Source: Treponema sp. CETP13 (GTDB lineage Bacteria; Spirochaetota; Spirochaetia; Treponematales; Treponemataceae). Taken from it: a DNA stretch of 64,000 bases. Below the pieces are notes generated by a model. It was not told the DNA's origin. It saw only the letters and a program-made list of their open reading frames with translations, and made no database searches. Position numbers and translations under genes: made by a program. Below, piece after piece: positions 42,285-51,772 of the stretch (position 1 is the first letter of the stretch; each line of letters begins with the position of its first letter). The stretch spans positions 1 to 64,000 of the forward strand of contig MLPZ01000002.1 in assembly GCA_001885315.1 (NCBI GenBank), given 5' to 3'.

Positions 42285-43346
42285 TTGAAACAAATTACCA
42301 ATTTTTTACCCAATCTTAAAAAAAACTCTGTATTGAGTATTTTACTGGCCATTTTGATTTTCACGTTTACTGGTTGTAAAAGTGAAAAAACGTTGTATTT
42401 GTATTGTTGGACCTATTATATTCCTGATAGTGTCGTTGAACAATTCGAAAAAGAATTTAATGTTGATGTAAAGATTGATAACTATGCTTCTAACGAAGAA
42501 ATGTTTGCAAAACTTAAGGCAGGAGCAAAAGGTTACGATGTAATTTTTCCTTCTCAAGATTACGCATCTATTATGATTAAGCAAGGCATGTTCCATAAAA
42601 TCGATAATACACAATTTACAAATAGACATTATGTTAGCGAATTAGTTCGAAGTAAAGCTACATATGATCCTGATATGGAATATGCAGTTCCTTATTATAT
42701 GGGTTGTTCTGGTGTTATTGTTAACAAAACAAAGGTTCCTGATTATGAAAAAAGCTGGACCATTTTTGAGCGTAAAGATCTTGCAAATCGCATGGTTATG
42801 ATGGATGATATGCGTGAAGTTATGGGTGATGCTCTTAAATATAATGGTTATTCAGTAAACAGTCTCGACCCTGAAGCCTTAGAAAAAGCTGCCCATACAA
42901 TAGCTTACGATTGGAAACCAAACATTGTCAAATTTGATGCAGAAAGTTATGCTAAAGGATTTGCATCTGGAGATTTCTGGGTTGTACAAGGCTATGCAGA
43001 AAGTATTTATGAAGAGATCCCAGAAGAAAAATGGGATACCATAGATTTTTTTGTTCCCAAAGAGGGCGGTACAATGTACATTGACTCGATGTGTATTCCT
43101 AAAAAAAGTAGCCATTTTGATTTAGCTATGCAGTTTATTAATTTTATTCATCGGCCTCAAATTTATGCAATGTTTTGTGATGAATTTTCTTTTCCTCCTT
43201 CTACAAATATAAAAGCAGGGGAATATATGACTGTAGAACCTTTATACACAGAAGAAATTCTAAACAATTGTGAAATTATGGACGATCTTGGAGAAAATCT
43301 TGCTATATACAACAAAATATGGCAAGAGATACGTTATACAGAATAA
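42285..43346 (+). CDS. potD: Spermidine/putrescine-binding lipoprotein PotD (second copy)
   Basis: The 353-residue protein has a lipobox (LIFTFTGC) and LYLYCWTYYIPDSVVEQFEK, closely matching the first potD. It starts with TTG, 6 nt after AGGAG and 7 bp after potC. Having a binding protein at each end of the operon suggests two substrates (for example putrescine and spermidine) or different affinities feeding one permease. The differences between the copies are spread along the protein, so this is not a recent duplication. Confidence 0.92.
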   Translation: MKQITNFLPNLKKNSVLSILLAILIFTFTGCKSEKTLYLYCWTYYIPDSVVEQFEKEFNVDVKIDNYASNEEMFAKLKAGAKGYDVIFPSQDYASIMIKQGMFHKIDNTQFTNRHYVSELVRSKATYDPDMEYAVPYYMGCSGVIVNKTKVPDYEKSWTIFERKDLANRMVMMDDMREVMGDALKYNGYSVNSLDPEALEKAAHTIAYDWKPNIVKFDAESYAKGFASGDFWVVQGYAESIYEEIPEEKWDTIDFFVPKEGGTMYIDSMCIPKKSSHFDLAMQFINFIHRPQIYAMFCDEFSFPPSTNIKAGEYMTVEPLYTEEILNNCEIMDDLGENLAIYNKIWQEIRYTE

Positions 43347-43375
43347 TTTTAGAGAATTTATATGTATTTTTTGTA

Positions 43376-43412
43376 GATAAAATCTAATAACTGCGTGTTA
43401 TTAGATTTTATC
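43376..43412. terminator. Bidirectional terminator of the pot operon and MATE gene
   Basis: A perfect 15-bp stem (GATAAAATCTAATAA) with a 7-base loop lies between convergent genes. It includes the stop codon of the minus-strand MATE gene. T stretches flank it on both sides. Confidence 0.85.
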
Positions 43413-44826
43413 TTTGTAAAAAAGTATTCTTTTGCCCAACTGGGGTGGTACAAATATTTAATTGTTTTTTTGCAACTTTTTCAAAATTGTGTACCCAATC
43501 ACCTTTTAGAAAATATATCAGAAAGATAACAGAACTTACAAACCAGGTAAGAGGGTATGCCCAAAAAACAACACGAATATCTTTTATAAAATGTATTGTA
43601 ATAGTTATATATCCTACACGTAATATACACCAACACGAAAACATAATAAACATAGGTATAATTGCTTTTCCAGCCCCGCGTAAGGTTGCAGCAATTGAAT
43701 GGGAAAATGCCATCAGAAACCAAAAAAAAGCTACAGTTCTTCCTTGCATAGTTCCATATGCTATTATTTGCGGTTCTCCTTTGCAAAAAATGCCAATAAG
43801 ATGAGGAACTAAAAACCAATAAATAAGCCCAAATGTTTCTGCTTGTAACATAGAAATGGCTGTTCCAAACAAAGCTCCCTTTTTTGCTCGTTCATATTCT
43901 TTTGCTCCCAAGTTTTGACCTACAAAAGTTGTTAAGCTCATAACAATAGCGTTAATAGGAATAAAAACAAATTGCGAAATTTTGGAATGAACTCCACAAC
44001 CTGCTATTGCCATGGAGCCAAAACTGTTAATATTTGCTTGCACCACCATATTAGCAATAGAAATAACTGAGTTTTGTAAACCTGCAGGCAGTCCTATGCG
44101 AATAATTTCTTTTGTAATGGATGGATCAAGTTTAATATTCTTAAGTTCAATTTTATAAATGTCTGAAACAGTAAAAAGTCTTTTAAATGCCAAAATTGCA
44201 CTGCAACTTTGTGCAATAACAGTAGCAATTGCTGCTCCCCCAATTCCCCAGTGAAAGATGGCAATAAATAGAATATCAAGCCCAATGTTTACTATTGAGG
44301 CTGTAACAAGATAATAAAGCGGGTGCTTTGAATCGCCTACTGCCTGGAAAATACCTGCTGCTGTGTTATAGAGTACGAGTGAAATAATTCCGGAAAAATA
44401 GATGCGTACATATAAAACTGCTTGTGGATAAACATCTTTTGGTGTTTGTAAAAGCTTAAGAATAAAAGGAGTAAAAATTACACCGAGAATGGTCATTCCT
44501 ATGCCTGAAAGTAAGCCAAAGGCTACAGTTGAATGGATAGCTTTTTTAACATTTGCGGTATCATTTGCACCAAAAAAACGGGAAATAATAACTCCTGCTC
44601 CAGTGAACATACCACTAAAAAAACCTACGAGTAAAAAAATAATAGCCCCTGTGGCTCCTATTGCAGCAAGAGAAATTCGACCCGAGAAGTTACCAAGAAC
44701 GAGAGAGTCAATAATATTATATAGTTGCTGAAATAATTGTCCAAAAAAGACAGGCAACGCAAAACTAGTAATATTTTTACGAATACTACCAGTCGTCATA
44801 AGAGATGAGGAAGGATTTGAAAGCAT
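43408..44826 (-). CDS. MATE-family exporter
   Basis: The 472-residue protein has twelve predicted helices with MATE motifs (FALPVFFGQLFQQLYNIIDS at the start, RIGLPAGLQNSVISIANM in the second half). It is distinct from the MATE gene after nifJ, although the opening segments are alike. The ribosome site is weak (AGG about 8 nt before the ATG). The last codon and stop fall within a terminator stem. The substrate is unknown. Confidence 0.9.
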   Translation of the reverse strand: MLSNPSSSLMTTGSIRKNITSFALPVFFGQLFQQLYNIIDSLVLGNFSGRISLAAIGATGAIIFLLVGFFSGMFTGAGVIISRFFGANDTANVKKAIHSTVAFGLLSGIGMTILGVIFTPFILKLLQTPKDVYPQAVLYVRIYFSGIISLVLYNTAAGIFQAVGDSKHPLYYLVTASIVNIGLDILFIAIFHWGIGGAAIATVIAQSCSAILAFKRLFTVSDIYKIELKNIKLDPSITKEIIRIGLPAGLQNSVISIANMVVQANINSFGSMAIAGCGVHSKISQFVFIPINAIVMSLTTFVGQNLGAKEYERAKKGALFGTAISMLQAETFGLIYWFLVPHLIGIFCKGEPQIIAYGTMQGRTVAFFWFLMAFSHSIAATLRGAGKAIIPMFIMFSCWCILRVGYITITIHFIKDIRVVFWAYPLTWFVSSVIFLIYFLKGDWVHNFEKVAKKQLNICTTPVGQKNTFLQR

Positions 44827-44875
44827 AATTACCTATTTTATCCAAAAGGGATAGAGAGCACAAGCATCTGAAATG

Positions 44876-44919
44876 TCTAATTATCATGTGTACGTAAAAT
44901 AGTGCACATGATAATTAGA
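44876..44919. repeat. Perfect 15-bp inverted repeat with 14-base loop
   Basis: TCTAATTATCATGTG and CACATGATAATTAGA pair perfectly. The repeat lies 50 bp upstream of the MATE gene and 35 bp past pyrE. There is no T-run on either side, so an operator for the MATE gene is as likely as a terminator for pyrE. Confidence 0.7.
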
Positions 44920-44953
44920 AAGATATGTTTGTTAAAAACAAATTTGTGTAGGT

Positions 44954-45643
44954 CTAGTTTCCATTTATTCCATATAGGGCATAGTATTGATCCATAGCTT
45001 TTTTTATTTCTGGTGAAATTATACAATTAGAATCATCAGGATTATAAATTTTTTGAACTACGTCTTGCATAGAAACTATTGCATGCGTTTCGAATCCATA
45101 TAAATCTGAAATTTCAGCTAAAGCACCTTTAGATCCTTTACCTTTTTCCATTCTGTTTAGAGAAACGATTAGACCGATTATTTTTATATCGTCAGGGTTT
45201 TTTGATTGGGCTCGTATAATAGGAACAGTTTCCTCAATTGATTTACCAGATGTGGTTACATCCTCGATAATAATTACGCGATCACCTTTTTTGAGTTTAG
45301 TTCCTAAAAGAATACCTGTATCACCATGATCTTTTTCTTCTTTTCGGTTTGAGCAATAGCGAATTTCTTTATTAAATAATTCTTGGTAAGCAATAACAGT
45401 AGATACTGCAAGAGGAATACCTTTATAGGCTGGGCCAAAGAGTACATTAAAATTATCTCCGAAATGCTCATGAATTGCTTGGGCATAAAAACGTCCAAGT
45501 TGCGTTAGTTGATCTCCTGTTACATAGGCTCCAGCATTCATAAAAAAGGGAGATTTTCGCCCACTTTTTAATGTAAAATTTCCAAATTTAAGAACTTTGC
45601 TCTTTACCATAAAGTCTATAAAATCTTCTTTGTATTGTTCCAT
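44954..45643 (-). CDS. pyrE: Orotate phosphoribosyltransferase
   Basis: The 229-residue protein has the PRPP-binding motif RVIIIEDVTTSGKSIEET and the flexible catalytic loop region (YCSNRKEEKDHGDTG), as well as LKSGRKSPFFMNAG at the substrate site. It makes orotidine 5'-monophosphate from orotate and PRPP in pyrimidine synthesis. It follows a DUF308 gene by 30 bp on the same strand. AAAGGA lies about 14 nt before the ATG, farther than usual. Confidence 0.95.
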   Translation of the reverse strand: MEQYKEDFIDFMVKSKVLKFGNFTLKSGRKSPFFMNAGAYVTGDQLTQLGRFYAQAIHEHFGDNFNVLFGPAYKGIPLAVSTVIAYQELFNKEIRYCSNRKEEKDHGDTGILLGTKLKKGDRVIIIEDVTTSGKSIEETVPIIRAQSKNPDDIKIIGLIVSLNRMEKGKGSKGALAEISDLYGFETHAIVSMQDVVQKIYNPDDSNCIISPEIKKAMDQYYALYGINGN

Positions 45644-45673
45644 GTTGTTTAAAAAGTTTCCTTTACAATAGTG

Positions 45674-46282
45674 TTATTTATCAGAAGGATTTTCGTTTGA
45701 ATCGTTGTTTTCTTCTGAGTTATTTGTATTTTCTTCTTCTGTAACTTCTTCTGCATAAACATAATCTGGTTTGTTTTTCCATTCTATATAAAGGAAGACA
45801 CCAGTGGCCAAAATCACAGCTATTCCGAGAATTCTAATTATTACACGCCCAATAGTTGCAGGAATTAGAAAAAGTATAACAGCTATGATAATTGAAACGC
45901 CTATTTCTGTTGCAAACATTTTGGTGTTAATTCCCGCTGTTTTCATTTTTGTTGCCCCATATAAGGCTAGTCCTGCAGAAACTAATAAATAAATTGCGAG
46001 AACATAAATCATTATGGTCCAAATTGTATCTGCAAAGAGGAGAGGGAATACTATTGCGATAGCACCAATAAGAATACTTAGAGAGCCACGAATAATCATA
46101 AGTTTCTGAAAGCTTTCATCTGAAATAAGTTTTTGTGTTTTTATAATGTTATAGAATCCATTTACAATAGCGCCTACTCCAATAACGATGACAGCAACTT
46201 TTACTACTTCTTGCGGAGCAAGAATCATCATTACACCAATCACAAATGCTAAAATACAAATTCCAATTACTGATTTTCTCAT
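45674..46282 (-). CDS. DUF308/HdeD-like membrane protein
   Basis: The 202-residue protein has six hydrophobic segments in three similar pairs (for example VIVIGVGAIVNGFYNIIKT and LLVSAGLALYGATKMKT), the pattern of HdeD/DUF308 proteins. The family is linked to acid tolerance in E. coli, but the role is not established generally. The C-terminus is acidic with repeated Asn/Glu. AAGGAG precedes the ATG. It may be cotranscribed with pyrE without a functional link. Confidence 0.75.
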   Translation of the reverse strand: MRKSVIGICILAFVIGVMMILAPQEVVKVAVIVIGVGAIVNGFYNIIKTQKLISDESFQKLMIIRGSLSILIGAIAIVFPLLFADTIWTIMIYVLAIYLLVSAGLALYGATKMKTAGINTKMFATEIGVSIIIAVILFLIPATIGRVIIRILGIAVILATGVFLYIEWKNKPDYVYAEEVTEEENTNNSEENNDSNENPSDK

Positions 46283-46317
46283 ATAGTCTCCTTAGATTGT
46301 TCTACAATTTATCTAGG

Positions 46318-46346
46318 TTGTAATTGAATAATCTACACTTTATAAT
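46318..46346 (+). promoter_or_regulatory. Promoter of the DTW-domain gene
   Basis: TTGTAA and a consensus TATAAT are spaced 17 bp apart; a leader of about 50 bases with AAAGGAG leads to the GTG start. Confidence 0.7.
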
Positions 46347-46403
46347 ATACTACAATATTAACATAATGCAAATTGTATTTAGTCCCTAAAGGAGAATTTA
46401 TCT

Positions 46404-47048
46404 GTGGCGGAAAAGTGCTATAAATGTTTTAGACCCAAAAAAAGTTGCTATTGTAAATATATAGTTCCTGTTACTACTTCAGTTAAATTTGTGTTTTTAA
46501 TGCATCCAAAAGAAGCCTTTAAACAAAAAACAGGAACAGGGCGTTTAGCTTCGCTAACTTTACCTGGCTCTGAAATAATAATTGGTGTCGATTTTACTCA
46601 AAATAAAAGAGTAAATGAAATATTGACTGATAGCCAATATTTTCCAGTTTTAATGTATCCAGATGAGAATGCTTGGACAGCGGATCGTCCAGGATTAAAA
46701 AACGCTATAGGAAATAAAACATTACTTGTTTTTCTAGTTGATGCGACGTGGTTTTTTGCAAAAAAAATGCTGCGGTTAAGTACAAACTTATTTACTATTC
46801 CTAAACTTTCCTTTGCTAAAGGGTATATTTCTCAGTATAAATTTAAAACGCAACCGGCGAAAGAATGTCTTTCTACAATAGAAACATGTTATTATTTATT
46901 AAATGAACTTCAAGAGAATGAAATTATTTTGCCGACAAATACAGAATCTTTAATGGACATTTTCCATCGTCTTGTAAATTATCAACTTGAATCAGAGAAA
47001 CTAAGACAAGAATCTGGCCAGCCCAGTCGATACAGCAAGAGTAGTTAA
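46404..47048 (+). CDS. DTW-domain protein (tRNA acp3U modification enzyme family)
   Basis: The 214-residue protein has the DTW-type motif DATW (in LLVFLVDATWFFAKK), an N-terminal Cys-rich stretch (CYKCFRPKKSCYC) and the conserved HPKEAFKQKTGTGRL segment. The family includes TapT (YfiP) and TuaA, which add aminocarboxypropyl groups from SAM to uridines of tRNA. Which tRNA position is modified here cannot be told. The start is GTG with AAAGGAG 9 nt before it. Confidence 0.85.
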   Translation: MAEKCYKCFRPKKSCYCKYIVPVTTSVKFVFLMHPKEAFKQKTGTGRLASLTLPGSEIIIGVDFTQNKRVNEILTDSQYFPVLMYPDENAWTADRPGLKNAIGNKTLLVFLVDATWFFAKKMLRLSTNLFTIPKLSFAKGYISQYKFKTQPAKECLSTIETCYYLLNELQENEIILPTNTESLMDIFHRLVNYQLESEKLRQESGQPSRYSKSS

Positions 47049-47128
47049 CTATAGATTTATGGTGTGTTCCCCTTATGTGATTTCAGAATGTGACTAATAC
47101 TCTAAACAGAGATTACAGGAGGTAATTT

Positions 47129-47656
47129 ATGAAATCTTTTTACACAGTAGGAATCATAACTATTTTTGCAGTGGGAGTATTGTCTGCACAAAATTCTGTC
47201 ATTGACAAGTGGAATTCTATTGAGGCACCTGCTGCTCCAACTTTAGAATCTGTTGAGGTAGATCCATCAGTGACTGCTTTACTGATTCTTGATATCGAAC
47301 AGCGAACTGTTCCTGCTAGACCACGAGCTGTTGCAATAGTACCAGGAGTTAAAAAACTTCTTTCCTGGGCAAGAAAAAATGATATTCTTGTCGTTTATTC
47401 TACAACTCCTGGTGTCAGTCCAAATACTATTCTTTCAGAGGTTAAACCGGCTCCAAACGAAGTTGTTGTTGCAGCTAGTGTAGACAAATACTTTAATACA
47501 AAACTTGAAGAAACTCTTCGGGCAAAGGGAATAACAAATGTTATAATTACAGGAGTAGCAGCAGAAGGGGCTGTTCATGTATTGAATGCTCCAGGAACAA
47601 GAGGTAATGTAACTATTACTAAATTGGATATGATTAAAACAAATCACATGAAATAA
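47129..47656 (+). CDS. Exported isochorismatase-like protein lacking the catalytic Cys
   Basis: The 175-residue protein begins with a signal peptide (MKSFYTVGIITIFAVGVLSA) and then has the cysteine-hydrolase fold: LLILDIEQRT supplies the usual Asp, VDKYFNTKLEETL the usual Lys. The nucleophile motif GVxxDxCV reads GVAAEGAV, with Ala in place of Cys, so hydrolysis is not expected. A strong AGGAGG precedes the ATG. A binding or structural role in the periplasm is possible. Isochorismatase-fold proteins are normally cytoplasmic, so the export signal is also unusual. Confidence 0.7.
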   Translation: MKSFYTVGIITIFAVGVLSAQNSVIDKWNSIEAPAAPTLESVEVDPSVTALLILDIEQRTVPARPRAVAIVPGVKKLLSWARKNDILVVYSTTPGVSPNTILSEVKPAPNEVVVAASVDKYFNTKLEETLRAKGITNVIITGVAAEGAVHVLNAPGTRGNVTITKLDMIKTNHMK

Positions 47657-47726
47657 GAGAATAGTCGTTGTATTTGTTTGTGCTAGAATTTTTTTTGTTA
47701 AAAAGAGCTACAAATAAAAATTATTG

Positions 47727-47773
47727 TTGCAAGTTTGGAATAGTTGGTTTATAGTTTAAACTAACTATTCCAA
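47727..47773 (+). promoter_or_regulatory. Epimerase promoter with ROK-type operator
   Basis: TTGCAA-17-TATAGT (47727-47755) is the promoter. A dyad TAGTTGGTT-N9-AACTAACTA (47741-47767) covers the -10, and symmetry extends to a near-perfect 39-bp palindrome (47735-47773). The same half-sites with the same N9 gap occur before the sugar-binding protein gene. Repression by the nearby ROK protein is inferred. Confidence 0.7.
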
Positions 47774-47789
47774 TATTAAGGGGTTGTGG

Positions 47790-48986
47790 ATGACAACAGA
47801 AAAACTTGCTGACGAGGTTAAAACTGAACTTACAAATACTATTATTCCATTTTGGGGAAAGCTTAGAGATGAAAAATTTGGTGGATACTATGGATTTGTA
47901 GATTTTGATTTGCATATTGATAAAACTGCGCCAAAGGGATGTATTTTGAATAGTCGCATCTTATGGTTTTTTGCAAATGCATATAAAATGCTAAATAAAC
48001 CAAATCTGCTAGAGGCTGCTACACATGCCTTTAATTTTATGCTTGAGCATTGTTTTGACAGTCAAAATGGAGGTGTGTTTTGGTCTCTCGATTATAAAGG
48101 TTTCCCTCTTGATACAACAAAACACACATACAATCAGGCTTTTGCAATTTATGCGCTTTCGAGTTACTACGCGATAACTCATGATGAGAGAGCTATTCGC
48201 AAAGCTTTTGATTTGGTTCAAATAATAGAAACTAAGTGTCGTGATGAAATTGGATATTGTGAAGCCTTTACTTTGGATTTTAATCCCGAGATTAATGATA
48301 AACTAAGTGAAAATGGAATAATTGCCGAAAAAACTATGAATACTTTTTTACATGTATTTGAAGGTTATACAGAACTGTATAGAGTTACAAAAGATTCTAA
48401 CATCGCAAGTTATTTAAAGCGCATGCTTGATCAGTTTGTTACAAAAATTTGGAATCCAAAAAAACAGAGACAAGAAGTATTTTTTGACAAAAATATGAAT
48501 AGTCTTATAGATTTGCATTCCTATGGTCATGATATTGAAGCAGCTTGGTTGTTAGATCGTGGGACAGAGATTCTTGGAGATATAAAATATACACAGTTAA
48601 TTTCTCCAATAACAAAAGCTCTTACAGAAAAAATATACAATACGGCCTATCAAGAACACTCATTGTTATCAGAATCTGAAAATGGAATAAATGATAATAC
48701 TCGAGTGTGGTGGGTACAGGCAGAAACCATGGTTGGTTTTATGAATGGGTATCAAAAATCTAGAGATCAAAGTAAGTATTTGCAAGCTGTGTATGATGTT
48801 TGGGAATATATTAAAAGGTATATACATGATTCAAGGCCTTATTCTGAATGGTTTTGGAGTGTAAATGCATATGGTGTTCCTAAAACTCGTCAACCTATAG
48901 TAGAACCATGGAAATGTCCATATCATAATGGACGAATGTGCATGGAAATAATAACTCGTTGCAAAGCATTAGAAAAAGAATTTTAA
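47790..48986 (+). CDS. AGE-family epimerase (cellobiose/mannobiose 2-epimerase type)
   Basis: The 398-residue protein has the alpha/alpha-barrel signatures of N-acylglucosamine/cellobiose 2-epimerases: NSRILWFFANAY, HTYNQAFAIYALSSYY, TFLHVFEGYTELY, SYGHDIEAAWLL and WWVQAETMVGFMNGY, with the catalytic His residues. Such enzymes invert C2 of the reducing sugar of beta-1,4-disaccharides. Beside a beta-mannosidase, mannobiose is the likely substrate. I start at the ATG after AAGGGG; a TTG two codons earlier is less likely. The promoter carries the putative ROK operator. Confidence 0.88.
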   Translation: MTTEKLADEVKTELTNTIIPFWGKLRDEKFGGYYGFVDFDLHIDKTAPKGCILNSRILWFFANAYKMLNKPNLLEAATHAFNFMLEHCFDSQNGGVFWSLDYKGFPLDTTKHTYNQAFAIYALSSYYAITHDERAIRKAFDLVQIIETKCRDEIGYCEAFTLDFNPEINDKLSENGIIAEKTMNTFLHVFEGYTELYRVTKDSNIASYLKRMLDQFVTKIWNPKKQRQEVFFDKNMNSLIDLHSYGHDIEAAWLLDRGTEILGDIKYTQLISPITKALTEKIYNTAYQEHSLLSESENGINDNTRVWWVQAETMVGFMNGYQKSRDQSKYLQAVYDVWEYIKRYIHDSRPYSEWFWSVNAYGVPKTRQPIVEPWKCPYHNGRMCMEIITRCKALEKEF

Positions 48987-49055
48987 TATGGTACATAAAA
49001 ATCATGTTGATAAAGTAAGTTAATTGAAAATACCAACAAACTTTGTGTATTTACC

Positions 49056-49084
49056 TTGCTTTTCAAAATTAAACGTGTTAATAT
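49056..49084 (+). promoter_or_regulatory. Possible promoter of the beta-mannosidase gene, predicted leaderless
   Basis: TAATAT ends exactly 6 nt before the ATG. The -35 (TTGCTT, 17 bp upstream) is weak, and read-through from the epimerase is possible. No ribosome site is present. Confidence 0.4.
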
Positions 49085-49090
49085 TTTACT

Positions 49091-51676
49091 ATGAAAACAA
49101 TTAGCTTATTTGGTGCGTGGAATTTAGCGCCAGTTCATACAGATGTAGAATCTAGAATCCCTAAAACTGTAAAAAAAATTCCTATGAATTTACCTGGAGA
49201 TGTACATAGTGCATTATTGGCTAAAAAGCTTATTCCAGATCCATATAACGGAAAAAATGAACTTTACATACAATGGGTTGGACGATCTGATTGGAAAGTT
49301 GAAAGAACGATAGATATTCCTGCATCTTTTATTGCTAATCGACAGTTTATTACACTTGAAAGAGTGGATACTTTTGTTCATGTTCTTATAAATGGCATAG
49401 AGGTTGGCTTTTGTAACAATTATTTTAATAAATGGCGATTTGAAGTTACTGAACAGCTTCATGTTGGAAAGAATGTAATAACTTTGCAATTTGATTCGGC
49501 CGAACGGCATGCAATAAAAATAAATAAAACGCTACCGTATCCTGTGCCTTGTTCTCAATGGCCTGTAGGGGCTCCTCATAGAAATCTAATTAGAAAGGTT
49601 CAGTGTCATGCTGGGTGGGATTGGGGCCCTTGTATAATGGCGTTTGGGGTATATGGTTCAATTGGTTTGCAGAGTACTGATATAGGATTTATTGATTATG
49701 TAAACTGTACTACTCTTCGAAACAAGAAAAATTGGACTGCCAATATAACGGCAACAATTACATCTTTTAAAGATTTTACAACAGTTGTTACTGCAAATCT
49801 GTCTTCTGAGAATTGCAATCTTTTAGAAAATAAAAAAAAGATTGAATGTGAGCAATCACAAAAAGTACATTTTGCAGAAGGAGAGAATCTTGTTCATTTT
49901 GTAATACCGGTTGATAATCCTGAATTATGGTATCCTGCTGGTTGTCGTCCAGAAGATGATGATGCAATTACAAAATTTGGTGAATCTCTACACTATGATA
50001 ATCCTTTATATAATCTTACAGTTTATTTTGGAAAAAGTGGAGATAATTGTAAAACCATAAAAACAGCATTTAGAACATTAAAGACTGTTTCCCAAATTGA
50101 TGATGCTGGGCGCTCTCTCTATTTCGAGGTAAATGGACGTCGGGTATTTGCTAAAGGATCAAATTGGATTCCTGCTGACGCATTGCCTGCACGTATAACC
50201 TGCGAAAAAATTGATTATCTATTAACTTCCCTTATAAAATCAAACCAAAACTGTATTCGTGTATGGGGTGGAGGTATGTATGAAAGTAATGATTTTTATG
50301 AATTATGCGACAGAAAGGGGATCTTGGTATGGCAAGATTGTATGTTTGCTTGTTCAATGTATCCGGCTACCCCAGATTTTTTGGATACAGTAAGAAAAGA
50401 AATACATCATCAAGTAAAGCGATTACAGCATCATCCATGTATTGCACTTTGGTGTGGAAACAATGAAGATGTAGGTGCTTTGGGATGGTATGAAGAATCT
50501 AAAAAAAATCCTGGACGATATTTGGTTGCATATGACCGTCTAAATGAAGGCGTTATTGGCAATACAATTCGTGAGCTTGATCCTGACAGAATGTTTTGGC
50601 CAAGTTCCCCTTGTGGTGGTCCAGATGATTTTGAAGATACGTGGCATTCAGATGGGAAAGGTGATATGCATTTTTGGAGTGTATGGCATGAAAAAAAACC
50701 ATTTGAAGCTTATCTTGATATAAAACCTCGATTTGTTTCAGAATTTGGTTATCAGTCCTTCTCCTCTTTAGAGGAAGTAAAAAGTTATGCCAGTGATGAT
50801 CAGCTAAATTTAACAAGTCCTGTAATGGAATATCACCAACGGTCTGTTGGTGGAAATTCAATAATACTAGAAAACTTTTCTCGGTATTTTAGATTCCCAG
50901 AAAATTTTATTTCTATGCTGTATTTAAGCCAAGTTCAACAAGCACTTGCTATAAAAACAGCTGTTGAATATTGGCGCTCTCTTATGCCTCATTGTATGGG
51001 AGCTATTTATTGGCAACTTAACGATGTTTGGCCAGTAGCTTCATGGTCCAGCATTGAATACTCAGGGAAATGGAAATTACTTCATTATGCTGTACGACAT
51101 TTTAATGCTCCTATTGCAGTTTTACCTATTTTAAAAAATGAGAAGCTTAGTATTTCGGTAATTAATGAAGGACGTAATATCCTAAACGCAAATTTGACTA
51201 TTCATTTTTATGCTTTTAATGGTGTAGAAAAACTATGTAAAACGTTACCTGTTTCAGTACAAGGTGATAAAGTCGTAACTGTTTTTGAAACTTCTATTGC
51301 AGAATTACCTTTTTTACCAAATGAATGTTTTCTTTTTGCAGAACTTGATTGTGGATCTTTTACGGTATCGAATACTTTGTTTCTTGCAAAACAAAAAGAA
51401 TGTCAGATACTAAAGCCTGGACTTTCTGTATCTGTTAAAGAAAATACTAAAGCAAATTTAGGTACTTATGAAATTACTTTAACTGCAAAATATCCTGCAT
51501 TTTATACCGCACTAGAGACGTCTGTGAAAGGTCTTTTTAGTGATAATATGTTAACTGTTTTGCCTGGTGTTCCATGTAAAGTTACATTCATCCCCGATTC
51601 ATTGAACAAATTAATTTCGCTTAACGAATTCGAAAAAATGCTTACTGTAAAATCTTTACGAGATACCTATAATTAA
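49091..51676 (+). CDS. GH2 beta-mannosidase
   Basis: The 861-residue protein matches family GH2 beta-mannosidases in length and layout: N-terminal sugar-binding domain (with WVGRSDWKVERTIDIP and AGWDWGPCIMAFGVYG), immunoglobulin-like domain, and the TIM barrel. The acid/base lies in ALWCGNNEDVGA and the nucleophile Glu in FVSEFGYQSF; GANWIPADA-like GSNWIPADALP is present. It has no signal peptide, so it hydrolyses imported manno-oligosaccharides in the cytoplasm. It is 104 bp after the epimerase and convergent with the transporter. Confidence 0.92.
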   Translation: MKTISLFGAWNLAPVHTDVESRIPKTVKKIPMNLPGDVHSALLAKKLIPDPYNGKNELYIQWVGRSDWKVERTIDIPASFIANRQFITLERVDTFVHVLINGIEVGFCNNYFNKWRFEVTEQLHVGKNVITLQFDSAERHAIKINKTLPYPVPCSQWPVGAPHRNLIRKVQCHAGWDWGPCIMAFGVYGSIGLQSTDIGFIDYVNCTTLRNKKNWTANITATITSFKDFTTVVTANLSSENCNLLENKKKIECEQSQKVHFAEGENLVHFVIPVDNPELWYPAGCRPEDDDAITKFGESLHYDNPLYNLTVYFGKSGDNCKTIKTAFRTLKTVSQIDDAGRSLYFEVNGRRVFAKGSNWIPADALPARITCEKIDYLLTSLIKSNQNCIRVWGGGMYESNDFYELCDRKGILVWQDCMFACSMYPATPDFLDTVRKEIHHQVKRLQHHPCIALWCGNNEDVGALGWYEESKKNPGRYLVAYDRLNEGVIGNTIRELDPDRMFWPSSPCGGPDDFEDTWHSDGKGDMHFWSVWHEKKPFEAYLDIKPRFVSEFGYQSFSSLEEVKSYASDDQLNLTSPVMEYHQRSVGGNSIILENFSRYFRFPENFISMLYLSQVQQALAIKTAVEYWRSLMPHCMGAIYWQLNDVWPVASWSSIEYSGKWKLLHYAVRHFNAPIAVLPILKNEKLSISVINEGRNILNANLTIHFYAFNGVEKLCKTLPVSVQGDKVVTVFETSIAELPFLPNECFLFAELDCGSFTVSNTLFLAKQKECQILKPGLSVSVKENTKANLGTYEITLTAKYPAFYTALETSVKGLFSDNMLTVLPGVPCKVTFIPDSLNKLISLNEFEKMLTVKSLRDTYN

Positions 51677-51717
51677 AAATAATATATACGTTTTGTAAAT
51701 ATTTATTTTGTTTAAAA

Positions 51718-51757
51718 AAAAGAGAGATGCTGTTTGTTAAAACAACTTCTCTCTTTT
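51718..51757. terminator. Bidirectional terminator between beta-mannosidase and permease genes
   Basis: AAAAGAGAGA and TCTCTCTTTT form the base of a stem, with a further TGTT/AACA pairing inside. A/T runs on both flanks allow termination in both directions. Confidence 0.8.
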
Positions 51758-51772
51758 GTTTGATTAGGGATT

